NCBI RefSeq assembly: GCF_001436395.1
Contig: NZ_AZGJ01000004.1
Coordinates: 1-64,000 of the forward strand
Length of the DNA: 64,000 nucleotides
Direction of reading: 5' to 3'
DNA from: Secundilactobacillus malefermentans DSM 5705 = KCTC 3548
GTDB lineage: Bacteria; Bacillota; Bacilli; Lactobacillales; Lactobacillaceae
A program made the position numbers and the translations under genes. Under the pieces are notes generated by a model. The model had not been told where the DNA came from. It made no database searches and saw nothing but the letters and a program-made list of their open reading frames with translations. Positions 25,755 to 33,688 of the stretch are shown here, in pieces (within the stretch, counting starts at the first letter, position 1; every line of letters starts with the position of its first letter).

Positions 25755-27452
25755 TTGATACAAGCACTATCTATTAGAAATTTTGCAATTATTGAAAAAT
25801 TGGACGTTGAATTTGATAAGGGAATGACCGTGCTGACAGGAGAAACAGGTGCCGGAAAATCCATCATTATTGATGCGGTGGGTTTACTTGCAGGTGGCAG
25901 AGGTTCTCAACATTTTATTCGAACGGGAGCTGATAAGGCGGTTCTACAAGGATCATTTGTTCTTCCAAAGGGAAATGTGAGTTTTACGCTCCTTGATGAA
26001 CTGGGCATTGATCATGATGACCACGAAATTATTCTCCAGCGGGAGATTCATCGTAATGGTCGGAATGTTTGTCGAGTGAACAGCATGCTGGTTAACATTC
26101 AAACATTGAAACGGATTGGCGAAACACTTGTCGATATTCATGGTCAAAATGAGCATCAAGAACTTATGCAGCCAGAGAAACACATATTTATGCTTGATGA
26201 ATATGCAAATGGTCAGATTGCCACTAAACTAGAAGCATATAAACAGAGCTATGAAGCCTACTCAAAGTTAAAAAAGGCCGTTGATAAACGTCGAGCCAAT
26301 GAAAAGGAATGGGCACAACGTTTGGACATGCTTAAATTTCAAGTCAATGAAATTGAGGATGCACAGCTTCAGCACGGCGAAGAAGAGAAACTTAATTCTG
26401 AACGAGATCGGTTGAACAATTTTCAAAAAATAAACGAGTCGTTGAACAGAAGTTTTTCTGCGCTTGCTGGGGATGATGAAATTTCGGGTGCGCTTGATTC
26501 AGTGGGGGAAGCGATGAATGCACTCGCAAGTATTGAGGACCTGGATTCCGAATTTAAGGAGCTTTCCGGAAACGTAAATTCTGCATTTTACGCATTACAG
26601 GATGCCTCACAGGGAATTTCACGCCAAATTGACCTGTTAGAGTGGGATGACAATCGGTTAAATGAAATTGAAAAACGGTTGGCAACAATCCAAGAATTAA
26701 AGCATAAATATGGCGATTCTGAAGACCAAGTTATTAGTTACTTCGAAAAAATTTCTAAGGAACTTGCTGAGATGGAAGAAAACGAGCTTAGTGATTCTGA
26801 CGTAGAAAATGACCTAATGAAAAAGCAACAGGATTTATGGACTCGCGGAATTGAATTATCTAAAATTAGAAAATCCTGTTCAAAAGATCTGGTCAAGGCC
26901 ATTCATAAGCAGCTCGCAGATTTGTATATGGAAAAAACGGTTTTCGAGGTTCGATTTTCAGAACCCAAGAAAAATACTTTTTATCGAAATGGTATCGATC
27001 AGTTGGAATTTTATATTCAACCCAATCCTGGAGAAGAGATGCGCCCATTAGCGAAGATAGCGTCTGGTGGTGAACTTTCTAGGATTATGCTTGCCCTAAA
27101 AATGATTTTTTCTAGGACGCAAGGAGTCACCTCAATCATTTTTGACGAAGTAGATACAGGTGTATCTGGCCGAGTTGCACAGGCAATCGCAGAAAAAATT
27201 AGTGATATTTCACGTGAATCACAGGTTCTTTGCATTACCCATTTACCTCAGGTTGCGGCAATGAGCGACCATCACTACTTTATTGCAAAACACGTTTCAG
27301 GAGGCCGTACCGAAACAACGCTGGCTAAGCTGACGGCACAACATCGAATTGATGAAATAGCAAGAATGCTAGCAGGGGCTGAAATTACCAAATTGGCCAA
27401 ACAGCATGCCAAGGAGCTGCTTGATTTGGGAGAAAAAGCTAAATCTAAGTAG
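25755..27452 (+). CDS. recN: DNA repair protein RecN
   Basis: A 565-residue SMC-like ATPase acting early in double-strand break repair. Walker A GETGAGKS is at about residues 30-37, the coiled-coil arms span about 150-370, and the C-terminal head carries the signature SGGELSRIMLALK, Walker B IIFDEVDTGVSG and a switch histidine in CITHLPQVA. Start is TTG 25755, 6 bp after CGGAGGTAG. No LexA box is visible in its short upstream region, so SOS control is not evident. Confidence 0.96.
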   Translation: MIQALSIRNFAIIEKLDVEFDKGMTVLTGETGAGKSIIIDAVGLLAGGRGSQHFIRTGADKAVLQGSFVLPKGNVSFTLLDELGIDHDDHEIILQREIHRNGRNVCRVNSMLVNIQTLKRIGETLVDIHGQNEHQELMQPEKHIFMLDEYANGQIATKLEAYKQSYEAYSKLKKAVDKRRANEKEWAQRLDMLKFQVNEIEDAQLQHGEEEKLNSERDRLNNFQKINESLNRSFSALAGDDEISGALDSVGEAMNALASIEDLDSEFKELSGNVNSAFYALQDASQGISRQIDLLEWDDNRLNEIEKRLATIQELKHKYGDSEDQVISYFEKISKELAEMEENELSDSDVENDLMKKQQDLWTRGIELSKIRKSCSKDLVKAIHKQLADLYMEKTVFEVRFSEPKKNTFYRNGIDQLEFYIQPNPGEEMRPLAKIASGGELSRIMLALKMIFSRTQGVTSIIFDEVDTGVSGRVAQAIAEKISDISRESQVLCITHLPQVAAMSDHHYFIAKHVSGGRTETTLAKLTAQHRIDEIARMLAGAEITKLAKQHAKELLDLGEKAKSK

Positions 27453-27536
27453 CATATAAGTTTATGTCTATTGTGAGTCCTGTTACAATGTGATTAAGTC
27501 AAATCGCAGTCATTTGCGGGTTAGGAGTGATGTGCC

Positions 27537-28724
27537 TTGCTATTAAAAATGGAGCACCTTTCTAAAGTTTATCCAGGTAAAAAAGAAGTTTTGTCTGATT
27601 TTAACCTTGACGTTAATAAGGGCGAATTTATATGTTTGATTGGAACATCGGGATCTGGTAAGACAACAGTTATGCGGATGATTAATAGAATGCTAAATCA
27701 AACTGAAGGTTCTATTTTGATTAACGATGAGGATATTAGCAAAATGGATCCGGTAAAACTGCGCCGGAAAATTGGCTATGTTATCCAAAATGTCGGATTA
27801 ATGCCGCATATGACGATTCGGGAAAATATTACATTAGTGCCAAAACTGCTTAAGTGGTCGGAAGACAAACGTAATGAACGCGCGAAGGAAATGCTTAAGC
27901 TTGTCGAAATGCCGGAAGAAATGCTAGATAGATATCCGTCCGAGCTATCTGGTGGGCAGCAGCAACGAATTGGCGTTGTGCGAGCTTTAGCAGCGGATCA
28001 AGATATCATTTTGATGGATGAGCCCTTTGGTGCTTTGGATCCAATTACCCGTGACTCACTACAAACGCTAGTTAAAGACTTGCAGGTTCGTTTGAATAAA
28101 ACGTTCATTTTTGTGACTCACGATATGGATGAAGCTTTAAGATTAGCAACGCGGATTGTCATTATGAGCCATGGTAAACAGGTTCAGACTGATTCTCCAG
28201 ATAACATATTGCGTCATCCGGCGAATGAATTTGTCAAAGAGCTGATTGGAAAAGATCGCCTCATTCAAGCACGACCAAGCATTACAACGGTTGGCCAAAT
28301 TATGCTGAAAGACCCAGTTGCAATTACCCCCGGTAAATCATTAATTCAAGCAATTCAATTGATGCATGATCGCCGAGTTGATTCACTATTAGTGACAGAC
28401 GACGCTGGAATATTGAAGGGCCGAATTGATGTTGAAAGTGTCGACTATTCCTTTAACACGGCAACAAGTGTTGGAGATATTATGGACACGGATGTCTTTA
28501 CGGTGGACTCAGATTCGCTGATTAGGGATACTGTCGGTCGGATTTTGAAACGTGGTTTTAAGAATATTCCCGTTGTTGATGACAATCATAAATTGGTTGG
28601 AATTGTTACCCGGGCAGCGTTGGTAGACATCGTGTATGACGCGCTTTACGGGGAGGCTCATGCTGAGCAAAATCATCCATCTACCGGTACTTCGGATTCG
28701 AAGAAGGTTGGTGATGACGAATGA
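27537..28724 (+). CDS. opuCA: Osmoprotectant ABC transporter, ATP-binding protein with CBS domains
   Basis: A 395-residue ATPase powering uptake of quaternary amines such as glycine betaine, carnitine or choline. Walker A GTSGSGKTT, signature LSGGQQQRIGVVRALA, and Walker B ILMDEPFGALDP are all present. Residues about 250-375 hold two CBS domains, which in OpuA-type systems sense ionic strength. TTG 27537 is 9 bp after AGGAG. Four genes follow as one operon in the order ATPase, permease, binding protein, permease, the OpuC layout. Confidence 0.93.
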   Translation: MLLKMEHLSKVYPGKKEVLSDFNLDVNKGEFICLIGTSGSGKTTVMRMINRMLNQTEGSILINDEDISKMDPVKLRRKIGYVIQNVGLMPHMTIRENITLVPKLLKWSEDKRNERAKEMLKLVEMPEEMLDRYPSELSGGQQQRIGVVRALAADQDIILMDEPFGALDPITRDSLQTLVKDLQVRLNKTFIFVTHDMDEALRLATRIVIMSHGKQVQTDSPDNILRHPANEFVKELIGKDRLIQARPSITTVGQIMLKDPVAITPGKSLIQAIQLMHDRRVDSLLVTDDAGILKGRIDVESVDYSFNTATSVGDIMDTDVFTVDSDSLIRDTVGRILKRGFKNIPVVDDNHKLVGIVTRAALVDIVYDALYGEAHAEQNHPSTGTSDSKKVGDDE

Positions 28725-29350
28725 TGGCGTTCTTCCAACAATACGGCGGTCAACTACTGTTGAAAATTTGGCAGCATATCTATATTTCTGGTATTTCGCT
28801 TGCGTTAGGTGCCATTGTTGCGGTTCCCCTAGGTATTTTGTTAACACGTCTAAAAAAGGGGGCTGGCATAATCATTGGTTTTGCAAGTGTTCTACAAACA
28901 GTTCCTGCGATGGCACTACTTGCGCTGATGATTCCCGTATTTGGAATCGGTATAAAGCCCGCCATTGTTGCACTCTTTATCTACTCGTTACTGCCCATTT
29001 TACGGAACACTTATCTTGGTATGATGAATGTAAATGACACGATAAAAGATGCTGCAAAGGGAATGGGTATGACTAATTTTCAGTCAATGATGAAGGTTGA
29101 ATTACCAATGGCTGCGCCAGTTATCATGTCCGGAATACGATTGTCTGCAACCTACGTCATTGCGTGGGCCGCTCTAGCATCTTATATAGGGGCTGGCGGT
29201 TTAGGAGATTTTATTTTCAACGGACTTAATCTTTATCAATCTGACTTAATTTTTGGCGGTTCTATTCCGGTCATTATGCTCGCACTGATCACTGATTATT
29301 TACTTGGTAGAGTGGAGGCTCTGGTCACGCCACGAACGGAAAGCGAATAG
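28721..29350 (+). CDS. opuCB: Osmoprotectant ABC transporter permease 1
   Basis: A 209-residue inner-membrane permease with five or so helices and the ABC coupling motif around GMGMTNFQSMMKVELPMAAPVIMSGIR (EAA-like loop, about residues 110-136). It overlaps opuCA by 4 bp (ATGA). It pairs with OpuCD to form the channel. There is no fused substrate-binding domain, unlike some OpuB/BusB proteins, and a separate lipoprotein follows. Confidence 0.92.
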   Translation: MMAFFQQYGGQLLLKIWQHIYISGISLALGAIVAVPLGILLTRLKKGAGIIIGFASVLQTVPAMALLALMIPVFGIGIKPAIVALFIYSLLPILRNTYLGMMNVNDTIKDAAKGMGMTNFQSMMKVELPMAAPVIMSGIRLSATYVIAWAALASYIGAGGLGDFIFNGLNLYQSDLIFGGSIPVIMLALITDYLLGRVEALVTPRTESE

Positions 29351-29361
29351 GAGGGACTCAA

Positions 29362-30294
29362 TTGAAAATTTCAAAAAGATTCTTCAAGTTTTTAATTGTT
29401 TGTGCTGGCATGATTCTATTGCTGACTGGTTGTGGATTCCCTGGCTTAGGTGGAAACCAAAAGGAAACGGTTAAAGTTGCTTCAATGACCACCACCGAGC
29501 AGCAGATCATGACCTACATGGTAAAGGGCATGATTGAGCATTATTCAAATCTGAACGTTGAGATTGTTAATAATTTAGGATCGGCTTCGGTGTCTTTAAA
29601 CGCAATGAAACGTGGCGATGCGGATATTTCTGCTGTGCGTTATAACGGAACTGATTTGACAACGGTTTTGGGGAATAATGCCGAAAAAGATCCAACGGTC
29701 GTTGCTAAGAAGGTAAAACAAGAATTTAAGGATCGATTTCACATGACCTATTTTAAGAGCTATGGATTCGCGGACACTTATGCATTCATGGTTACTCAAA
29801 AATACGCGAAGGAACACAATCTGCAAACCATTAGTGATTTGAAAAAAATCGCTCCTGAAATGACAGTTGGGATTGATCAGAGTTGGTTGAATCGTAAGGG
29901 TGATGGCTACTCAGGCTTTAAAAAAGAGTATCAAATGGATTTTGGAAAAATTTATCCAATGCAGATTGGGTTAGTTTATGATGCACTACAGGCTGGAAAG
30001 ATGGATTCGGTTTTAGGATATTCGACTGACGGCCGAATTGGAAGTTACGATCTTAAAATATTAAAAGATGATCGACAATTTTTCCCACCATATGATGCTT
30101 CACCAGTTGCAACTGATGCCATCTTAAAAAAGCATCCTGAATTACGCCCAATATTGAACCGGATGGTGGGCAAAATTTCACTAAAAACAATCCAAAAGTT
30201 GAACTATCGAGTTGATGATAACTTAGAGGAACCGCAAGCAGTCGCAAATGAGTATTTAAAAGCACATGACTACTTCAAAGGGAGTGATAGTTGA
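29362..30294 (+). CDS. opuCC: Osmoprotectant ABC transporter, substrate-binding lipoprotein
   Basis: A 310-residue lipoprotein with a signal peptide ending in the lipobox LLTGC, so C24 is lipidated and the protein sits outside on the membrane. The OpuAC-like domain follows (VKVASMTTTEQQIMTYMVKGMIEHY, then DISAVRYNGTDL). TTG 29362 has AGGAGG 8 bp upstream. Ligand cannot be read with certainty; glycine betaine, carnitine and choline are the usual ligands of this subfamily. Confidence 0.92.
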   Translation: MKISKRFFKFLIVCAGMILLLTGCGFPGLGGNQKETVKVASMTTTEQQIMTYMVKGMIEHYSNLNVEIVNNLGSASVSLNAMKRGDADISAVRYNGTDLTTVLGNNAEKDPTVVAKKVKQEFKDRFHMTYFKSYGFADTYAFMVTQKYAKEHNLQTISDLKKIAPEMTVGIDQSWLNRKGDGYSGFKKEYQMDFGKIYPMQIGLVYDALQAGKMDSVLGYSTDGRIGSYDLKILKDDRQFFPPYDASPVATDAILKKHPELRPILNRMVGKISLKTIQKLNYRVDDNLEEPQAVANEYLKAHDYFKGSDS

Positions 30295-30959
30295 TGAAAA
30301 ACTTAAATTTATTGGATCAATTAATCTACTACTTTTCTCATAATGGACTTTATGTTTTAAATCAATTTAATCGAACTTTCCTGATTGCAATTTATGGTGT
30401 GATTTTTGCAGCCGTTATTGGAATTCCAATTGGCATTTGGACGGCTAAATATCGGAAACTAAGTCCAATCGTCATCGGAATTGCCAATGTGATTCAAACA
30501 GTTCCATCCCTTGCAATGTTATCAATCATCATGTTGGGTCTTGGACTTGGTGTCAATACCGTGATTATGACGGTGTTTCTGTATGCGTTACTCCCAATTA
30601 TTAAAAATACTTACACGGGAATGGTCAATGTTGATCCGGACGTGCTCGATTCTGGGAAGGGCATGGGCATGACAACTTTTCAGTTGTTATATTTAGTTGA
30701 ATTACCACTTTCGTTATCGGTTATCATGGCCGGCATCCGAAATGCATTGGTTCTAGGAATAGGGATCACAGCCATTGGCTCTTTCGTTGGTGCTGGTGGA
30801 TTAGGTGATATCATTATTCGAGGAAGTAATGCGACTAATGGTGGTGCCATTATATTAGCGGGTGCATTACCGACTGCATTAATGGCCATCATTTCTGATG
30901 CAGTATTAGCTTTCTTTGAGAAAAAATTTGATCCAAGCAAAAAAAAGGCGACAAAATAA
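30294..30959 (+). CDS. opuCD: Osmoprotectant ABC transporter permease 2
   Basis: A 221-residue permease, paralogous to OpuCB, with the same GKGMGMTTFQLLYLVELPLSLSVIMAGIR coupling loop (about 119-147). ATG 30294 is chosen because it is 9 bp after GGGAG; the TTG at 30291 directly before is an alternative. It overlaps the opuCC stop by one base. Last gene of the operon, with a strong terminator after it. Confidence 0.92.
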   Translation: MKNLNLLDQLIYYFSHNGLYVLNQFNRTFLIAIYGVIFAAVIGIPIGIWTAKYRKLSPIVIGIANVIQTVPSLAMLSIIMLGLGLGVNTVIMTVFLYALLPIIKNTYTGMVNVDPDVLDSGKGMGMTTFQLLYLVELPLSLSVIMAGIRNALVLGIGITAIGSFVGAGGLGDIIIRGSNATNGGAIILAGALPTALMAIISDAVLAFFEKKFDPSKKKATK

Positions 30960-30960
30960 A

Positions 30961-31003
30961 GGACTAGTAATCATTGTAAGAACAATGACTGCTGGTCCTT
31001 TTT
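30961..31003 (+). terminator. Terminator after opuCD
   Basis: 17-bp interrupted stem GGACTAG..ATCATTGT / ACAATGACTGCTGGTCC followed by TTTTT. Confidence 0.88.
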
Positions 31004-31027
31004 ACATCGCAGTTAGGTAGAAGTTTT

Positions 31028-31351
31028 TTAAAGCGCAGAAATGTATCGAATTCGATTCGTAAAAATAATTTTAGTAAGGTTGGATTGCGGATTTTGAATG
31101 AGGAGTTGATGCTCTGGTCCGTTTTTTAAAACACCGGTAACTACTTCAATTTGGCCATTCTGAGCATCAACTTATAAGGTAACGGGTTTGCGACTCGTAA
31201 CAGAAGCACTGATAAACAACTTTTGTTGAAATGCTGGCATCCGTGTTTGCTTTTCTAATAGGTAATCTTGCGGAGTTAAACTGAAGAATTGTTGATATCG
31301 ATTAGTAAGTTGTTCCGTTAAGTTTTTTATTGCTGAAATTTGTGCAGCCAT
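31028..31351 (-). pseudogene. SOS-controlled gene interrupted by a nonsense codon
   Basis: A minus-strand frame of 107 sense codons begins at ATG 31351-31349 with AGGTGAT upstream, but a TAA at 31172-31174 stops it after residue 59 (end SVTSRKPVTL). The same frame then continues 47 more codons (VDAQNGQIEVVTGVLKNG ... TNRIRYISAL) to a normal TAA. Both halves look coding, so this is most likely a single nonsense mutation. The layout, helical N-terminus with PQDYLLEKQTRMP and a small beta-rich C-terminal half, resembles YolD-like proteins that accompany SOS polymerases, but that is tentative. The promoter carries a perfect LexA box. A truncated 59-residue product is possible. Confidence 0.7.
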
Positions 31352-31363
31352 TGAATATCACCT

Positions 31364-31413
31364 CGAACGTTTGTTTGTATTTCTATTATACGAACAAATG
31401 TTCCAAAAAGCAA
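31364..31413 (-). promoter_or_regulatory. LexA (SOS)-controlled promoter
   Basis: CGAACAAATGTTCC at 31391-31404 fits the Gram-positive LexA consensus CGAACRNRYGTTYC at all positions. It fills the spacer of a minus-strand promoter, -35 TTGCTT (31413-31408) and -10 TATAAT (31390-31385), 17 bp apart. A second, imperfect copy CGAACGTTTGTTTG lies at 31364-31377, near the start of the transcript. Confidence 0.85.
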
Positions 31414-31523
31414 TACCCTTTATTTTTTATTTTTGCATGGCTAAAATTTGGTTGGGACTTGCAGAAATGAATAAAAAGGCGCAGAATGTACTATTATAAA
31501 CCTTAAAAGGGGATTCAACATAA

Positions 31524-32138
31524 ATGGCAAAACGTGGTATGTTAATTGTGCTTTCTGGTCCTTCAGGAGTTGGTAAAGGAACTGTCAGAAAAGCACTGTT
31601 TGATGCAGGTGACACAGACTTTCAATATTCAATCTCCATGACGACTCGAAAGCCACGCGATGGCGAAAAAGATGGCATTGATTATTTCTTTGTTTCCAAG
31701 GAGCAGTTCGAAGATAACATTCAGAATGGAAAAATGTTAGAATATGCTAAGTACGTTGACAATTATTACGGGACACCAATTGATTACGTTAATGCGACGC
31801 TTGACTCGGGCAAAGATGTTTTCCTAGAAATTGAGGTAAATGGCGCGATGCAAGTTCGTGCAAATTGCCCAGATGCTGTATTTGTTTTCTTAACGCCGCC
31901 TGATTTAGTTGAACTAAAACATCGTCTTGTTGGACGAGGTACGGACGATATGGAAGTTATCAACAAGCGTATTAAAAAGGCGGTCGGTGAAATCGGAATG
32001 ATGCGGAACTATGATTACGCAGTTGTTAACGATGAAGTACAAAATGCAGTAGACCGAATTCGTTCAATTATTAATAGTGAACGGTTGAGAGTTACAAGAG
32101 TGATGCCAGATTACGAACAAATGTTAGGAGAAGATTAA
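31524..32138 (+). CDS. gmk: Guanylate kinase
   Basis: A 204-residue enzyme phosphorylating GMP to GDP with ATP. P-loop [11 protein letters not shown] is near residues 11-21, followed by the GMP-binding [20 protein letters not shown] and the later RLVGRGTDD lid. ATG 31524 lies 15-20 bp after AAAAGGGG. It begins the conserved gmk-rpoZ-coaBC-priA-fmt-rsmB series and ends 2 bp before rpoZ. Confidence 0.96.
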   Translation: MAKRGMLIVLSGPSGVGKGTVRKALFDAGDTDFQYSISMTTRKPRDGEKDGIDYFFVSKEQFEDNIQNGKMLEYAKYVDNYYGTPIDYVNATLDSGKDVFLEIEVNGAMQVRANCPDAVFVFLTPPDLVELKHRLVGRGTDDMEVINKRIKKAVGEIGMMRNYDYAVVNDEVQNAVDRIRSIINSERLRVTRVMPDYEQMLGED

Positions 32139-32140
32139 TT

Positions 32141-32362
32141 ATGTTATTATACCCATCAGTAGATGATTTGTTAAAAAAAGTTAACTCAAGATATTCACTT
32201 ATTATGTTGGCAAGCAAGCGGGCACATGAGCTTGATGCTGGTGCTACCCCATTACTTTCAAGCTACGAATCGCCCAAAACTATTGGTCGTGCACTTGAAG
32301 AAATTGCAGCCGGAGTTGTATCGATAGATGCAGAAAAAACGAAAGCTAACAAAAGTAAATAA
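32141..32362 (+). CDS. rpoZ: RNA polymerase omega subunit
   Basis: A 73-residue subunit that helps fold the beta' subunit. The core [22 protein letters not shown] and the [15 protein letters not shown] segment are typical. AGGAG inside the end of gmk precedes ATG 32141, so both genes are coupled. A terminator follows. Confidence 0.95.
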   Translation: MLLYPSVDDLLKKVNSRYSLIMLASKRAHELDAGATPLLSSYESPKTIGRALEEIAAGVVSIDAEKTKANKSK

Positions 32363-32369
32363 TGACTGA

Positions 32370-32400
32370 AGCAGGACCATGAAAATGGTGCTGCTTTTTT
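32370..32400 (+). terminator. Terminator after rpoZ
   Basis: Stem AGCAG-GA-CCAT / ATGG-TG-CTGCT with GAAA loop, followed by TTTTTT. Confidence 0.88.
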
Positions 32401-32467
32401 ATTCGTTTAAATACATAAAAATTGGTACAATGGAGCAAGCAAGAAACTAATTTTTGGGGGCACTAAA

Positions 32468-33673
32468 ATGCAAAAGAACAAACACATTACTTTGTACGTA
32501 TCAGGGAGTATTGCTGCCTATAAATCTGCAACGTTAGTTCGGTTACTGGTTAAAAGTGGCGCAGAAGTGAGAGTTGTTCTAACCGAAGCGGCCCAGAAAT
32601 TTATCACGCCGTTAACATTTGAAGTATTAAGCAAGCAGTCTGTCATAACGGATGCTTTTGATTCTCAAGAGGATTTTGTGCCACACATCGAATTAGCTGA
32701 CTGGACTGACTTAGCAATTGTTGCGCCAGCAAGTGCGGATCTGATTGGTAAACTTGCAAACGGGTTAGCGGATGATATGGCAAGTTTGACACTGTTGGCT
32801 ACAACGGCACCTAAAATAATTGCGCCGGCTATGAACGAACACATGCTGAATAATCCTGCGACTGTTAGAAATATTCGACAATTGCATCATGATGGTGCGC
32901 TTTTTGTCGATTCTGGTTATGGATTTTTGGCGGAAGGCTATTCAGGTCAAGGCCGAATGGCTGAGCCGGAACAAATTTTTGCCGCGGTAGATGCTGGGCT
33001 GGGTGTTGTTCAACAAGGATTAAAAAATAAAAAAGTTTTGATTACTGCTGGAGGTACCCGTGAATTAATTGATCCAGTTCGGTTTATTGGGAATAAATCA
33101 TCTGGAAAAATGGGATATGCAATCGCGCAGTCTGCAATTAATGCGGGTGCCCAAGTGACGTTGGTAACTGGAAAGACGAATTTACAACCTCCACTTGGCG
33201 CAAAGGTTATTCATGTCATTTCGACCAAAGAAATGGCTGATGCAGTGGCGGAGAACTTCGAACAGTCAGACGCTTTGATTATGGCTGCAGCAGTTGCCGA
33301 TTTTATGCCTGAAAATTATGTGGATCAAAAAATAAAAAAACAGGCCGAAGATGATGGCCTCACACTCAAATTAAAGAAAACAGTGGACATTATTAAAACA
33401 ATTGGTGGCCAAAAACATGCTGGTCAAATCGTTGTTGGCTTTGCTGCTGAAACTCAAAATCTTTTAAATAATGCAAACAAGAAACTCAATGATAAACGGA
33501 TGGATATGCTAGTTGCAAATAATGTTTCAAATGACAAAATCGGGTTTAACAGCGATGACAACCAGGTCACTTTTTTGCTACCAGGACAAGAGCCGGAACA
33601 GACACCAATAATGACCAAACACGCTATCGCAAATATGTTAGTTGATAAAATTTCACATTTATTCAATGAGTAG
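32468..33673 (+). CDS. coaBC: Bifunctional phosphopantothenoylcysteine decarboxylase/synthetase
   Basis: A 401-residue enzyme for two steps of coenzyme A synthesis. The N-terminal flavoprotein CoaC domain (about 1-180) has GSIAAYKSATLVRLL, APASADLIGKLANGLADD and the PAMNEHMLNNPAT motif with its substrate Asn. The CoaB domain (about 185-401) starts with VLITAGGTRELIDPVRFIGNKSSGKMG and includes AAAVADF. It couples 4'-phosphopantothenate to cysteine and decarboxylates the product. ATG 32468 follows GGGGGCAC. Confidence 0.95.
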   Translation: MQKNKHITLYVSGSIAAYKSATLVRLLVKSGAEVRVVLTEAAQKFITPLTFEVLSKQSVITDAFDSQEDFVPHIELADWTDLAIVAPASADLIGKLANGLADDMASLTLLATTAPKIIAPAMNEHMLNNPATVRNIRQLHHDGALFVDSGYGFLAEGYSGQGRMAEPEQIFAAVDAGLGVVQQGLKNKKVLITAGGTRELIDPVRFIGNKSSGKMGYAIAQSAINAGAQVTLVTGKTNLQPPLGAKVIHVISTKEMADAVAENFEQSDALIMAAAVADFMPENYVDQKIKKQAEDDGLTLKLKKTVDIIKTIGGQKHAGQIVVGFAAETQNLLNNANKKLNDKRMDMLVANNVSNDKIGFNSDDNQVTFLLPGQEPEQTPIMTKHAIANMLVDKISHLFNE

Positions 33674-33688
33674 GAGACGAGTTATTTA

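Noticed and set aside
31427-31615. Minus-strand ORF across the gmk start
   Set aside because: Shadow of gmk; no SD and no family resemblance.
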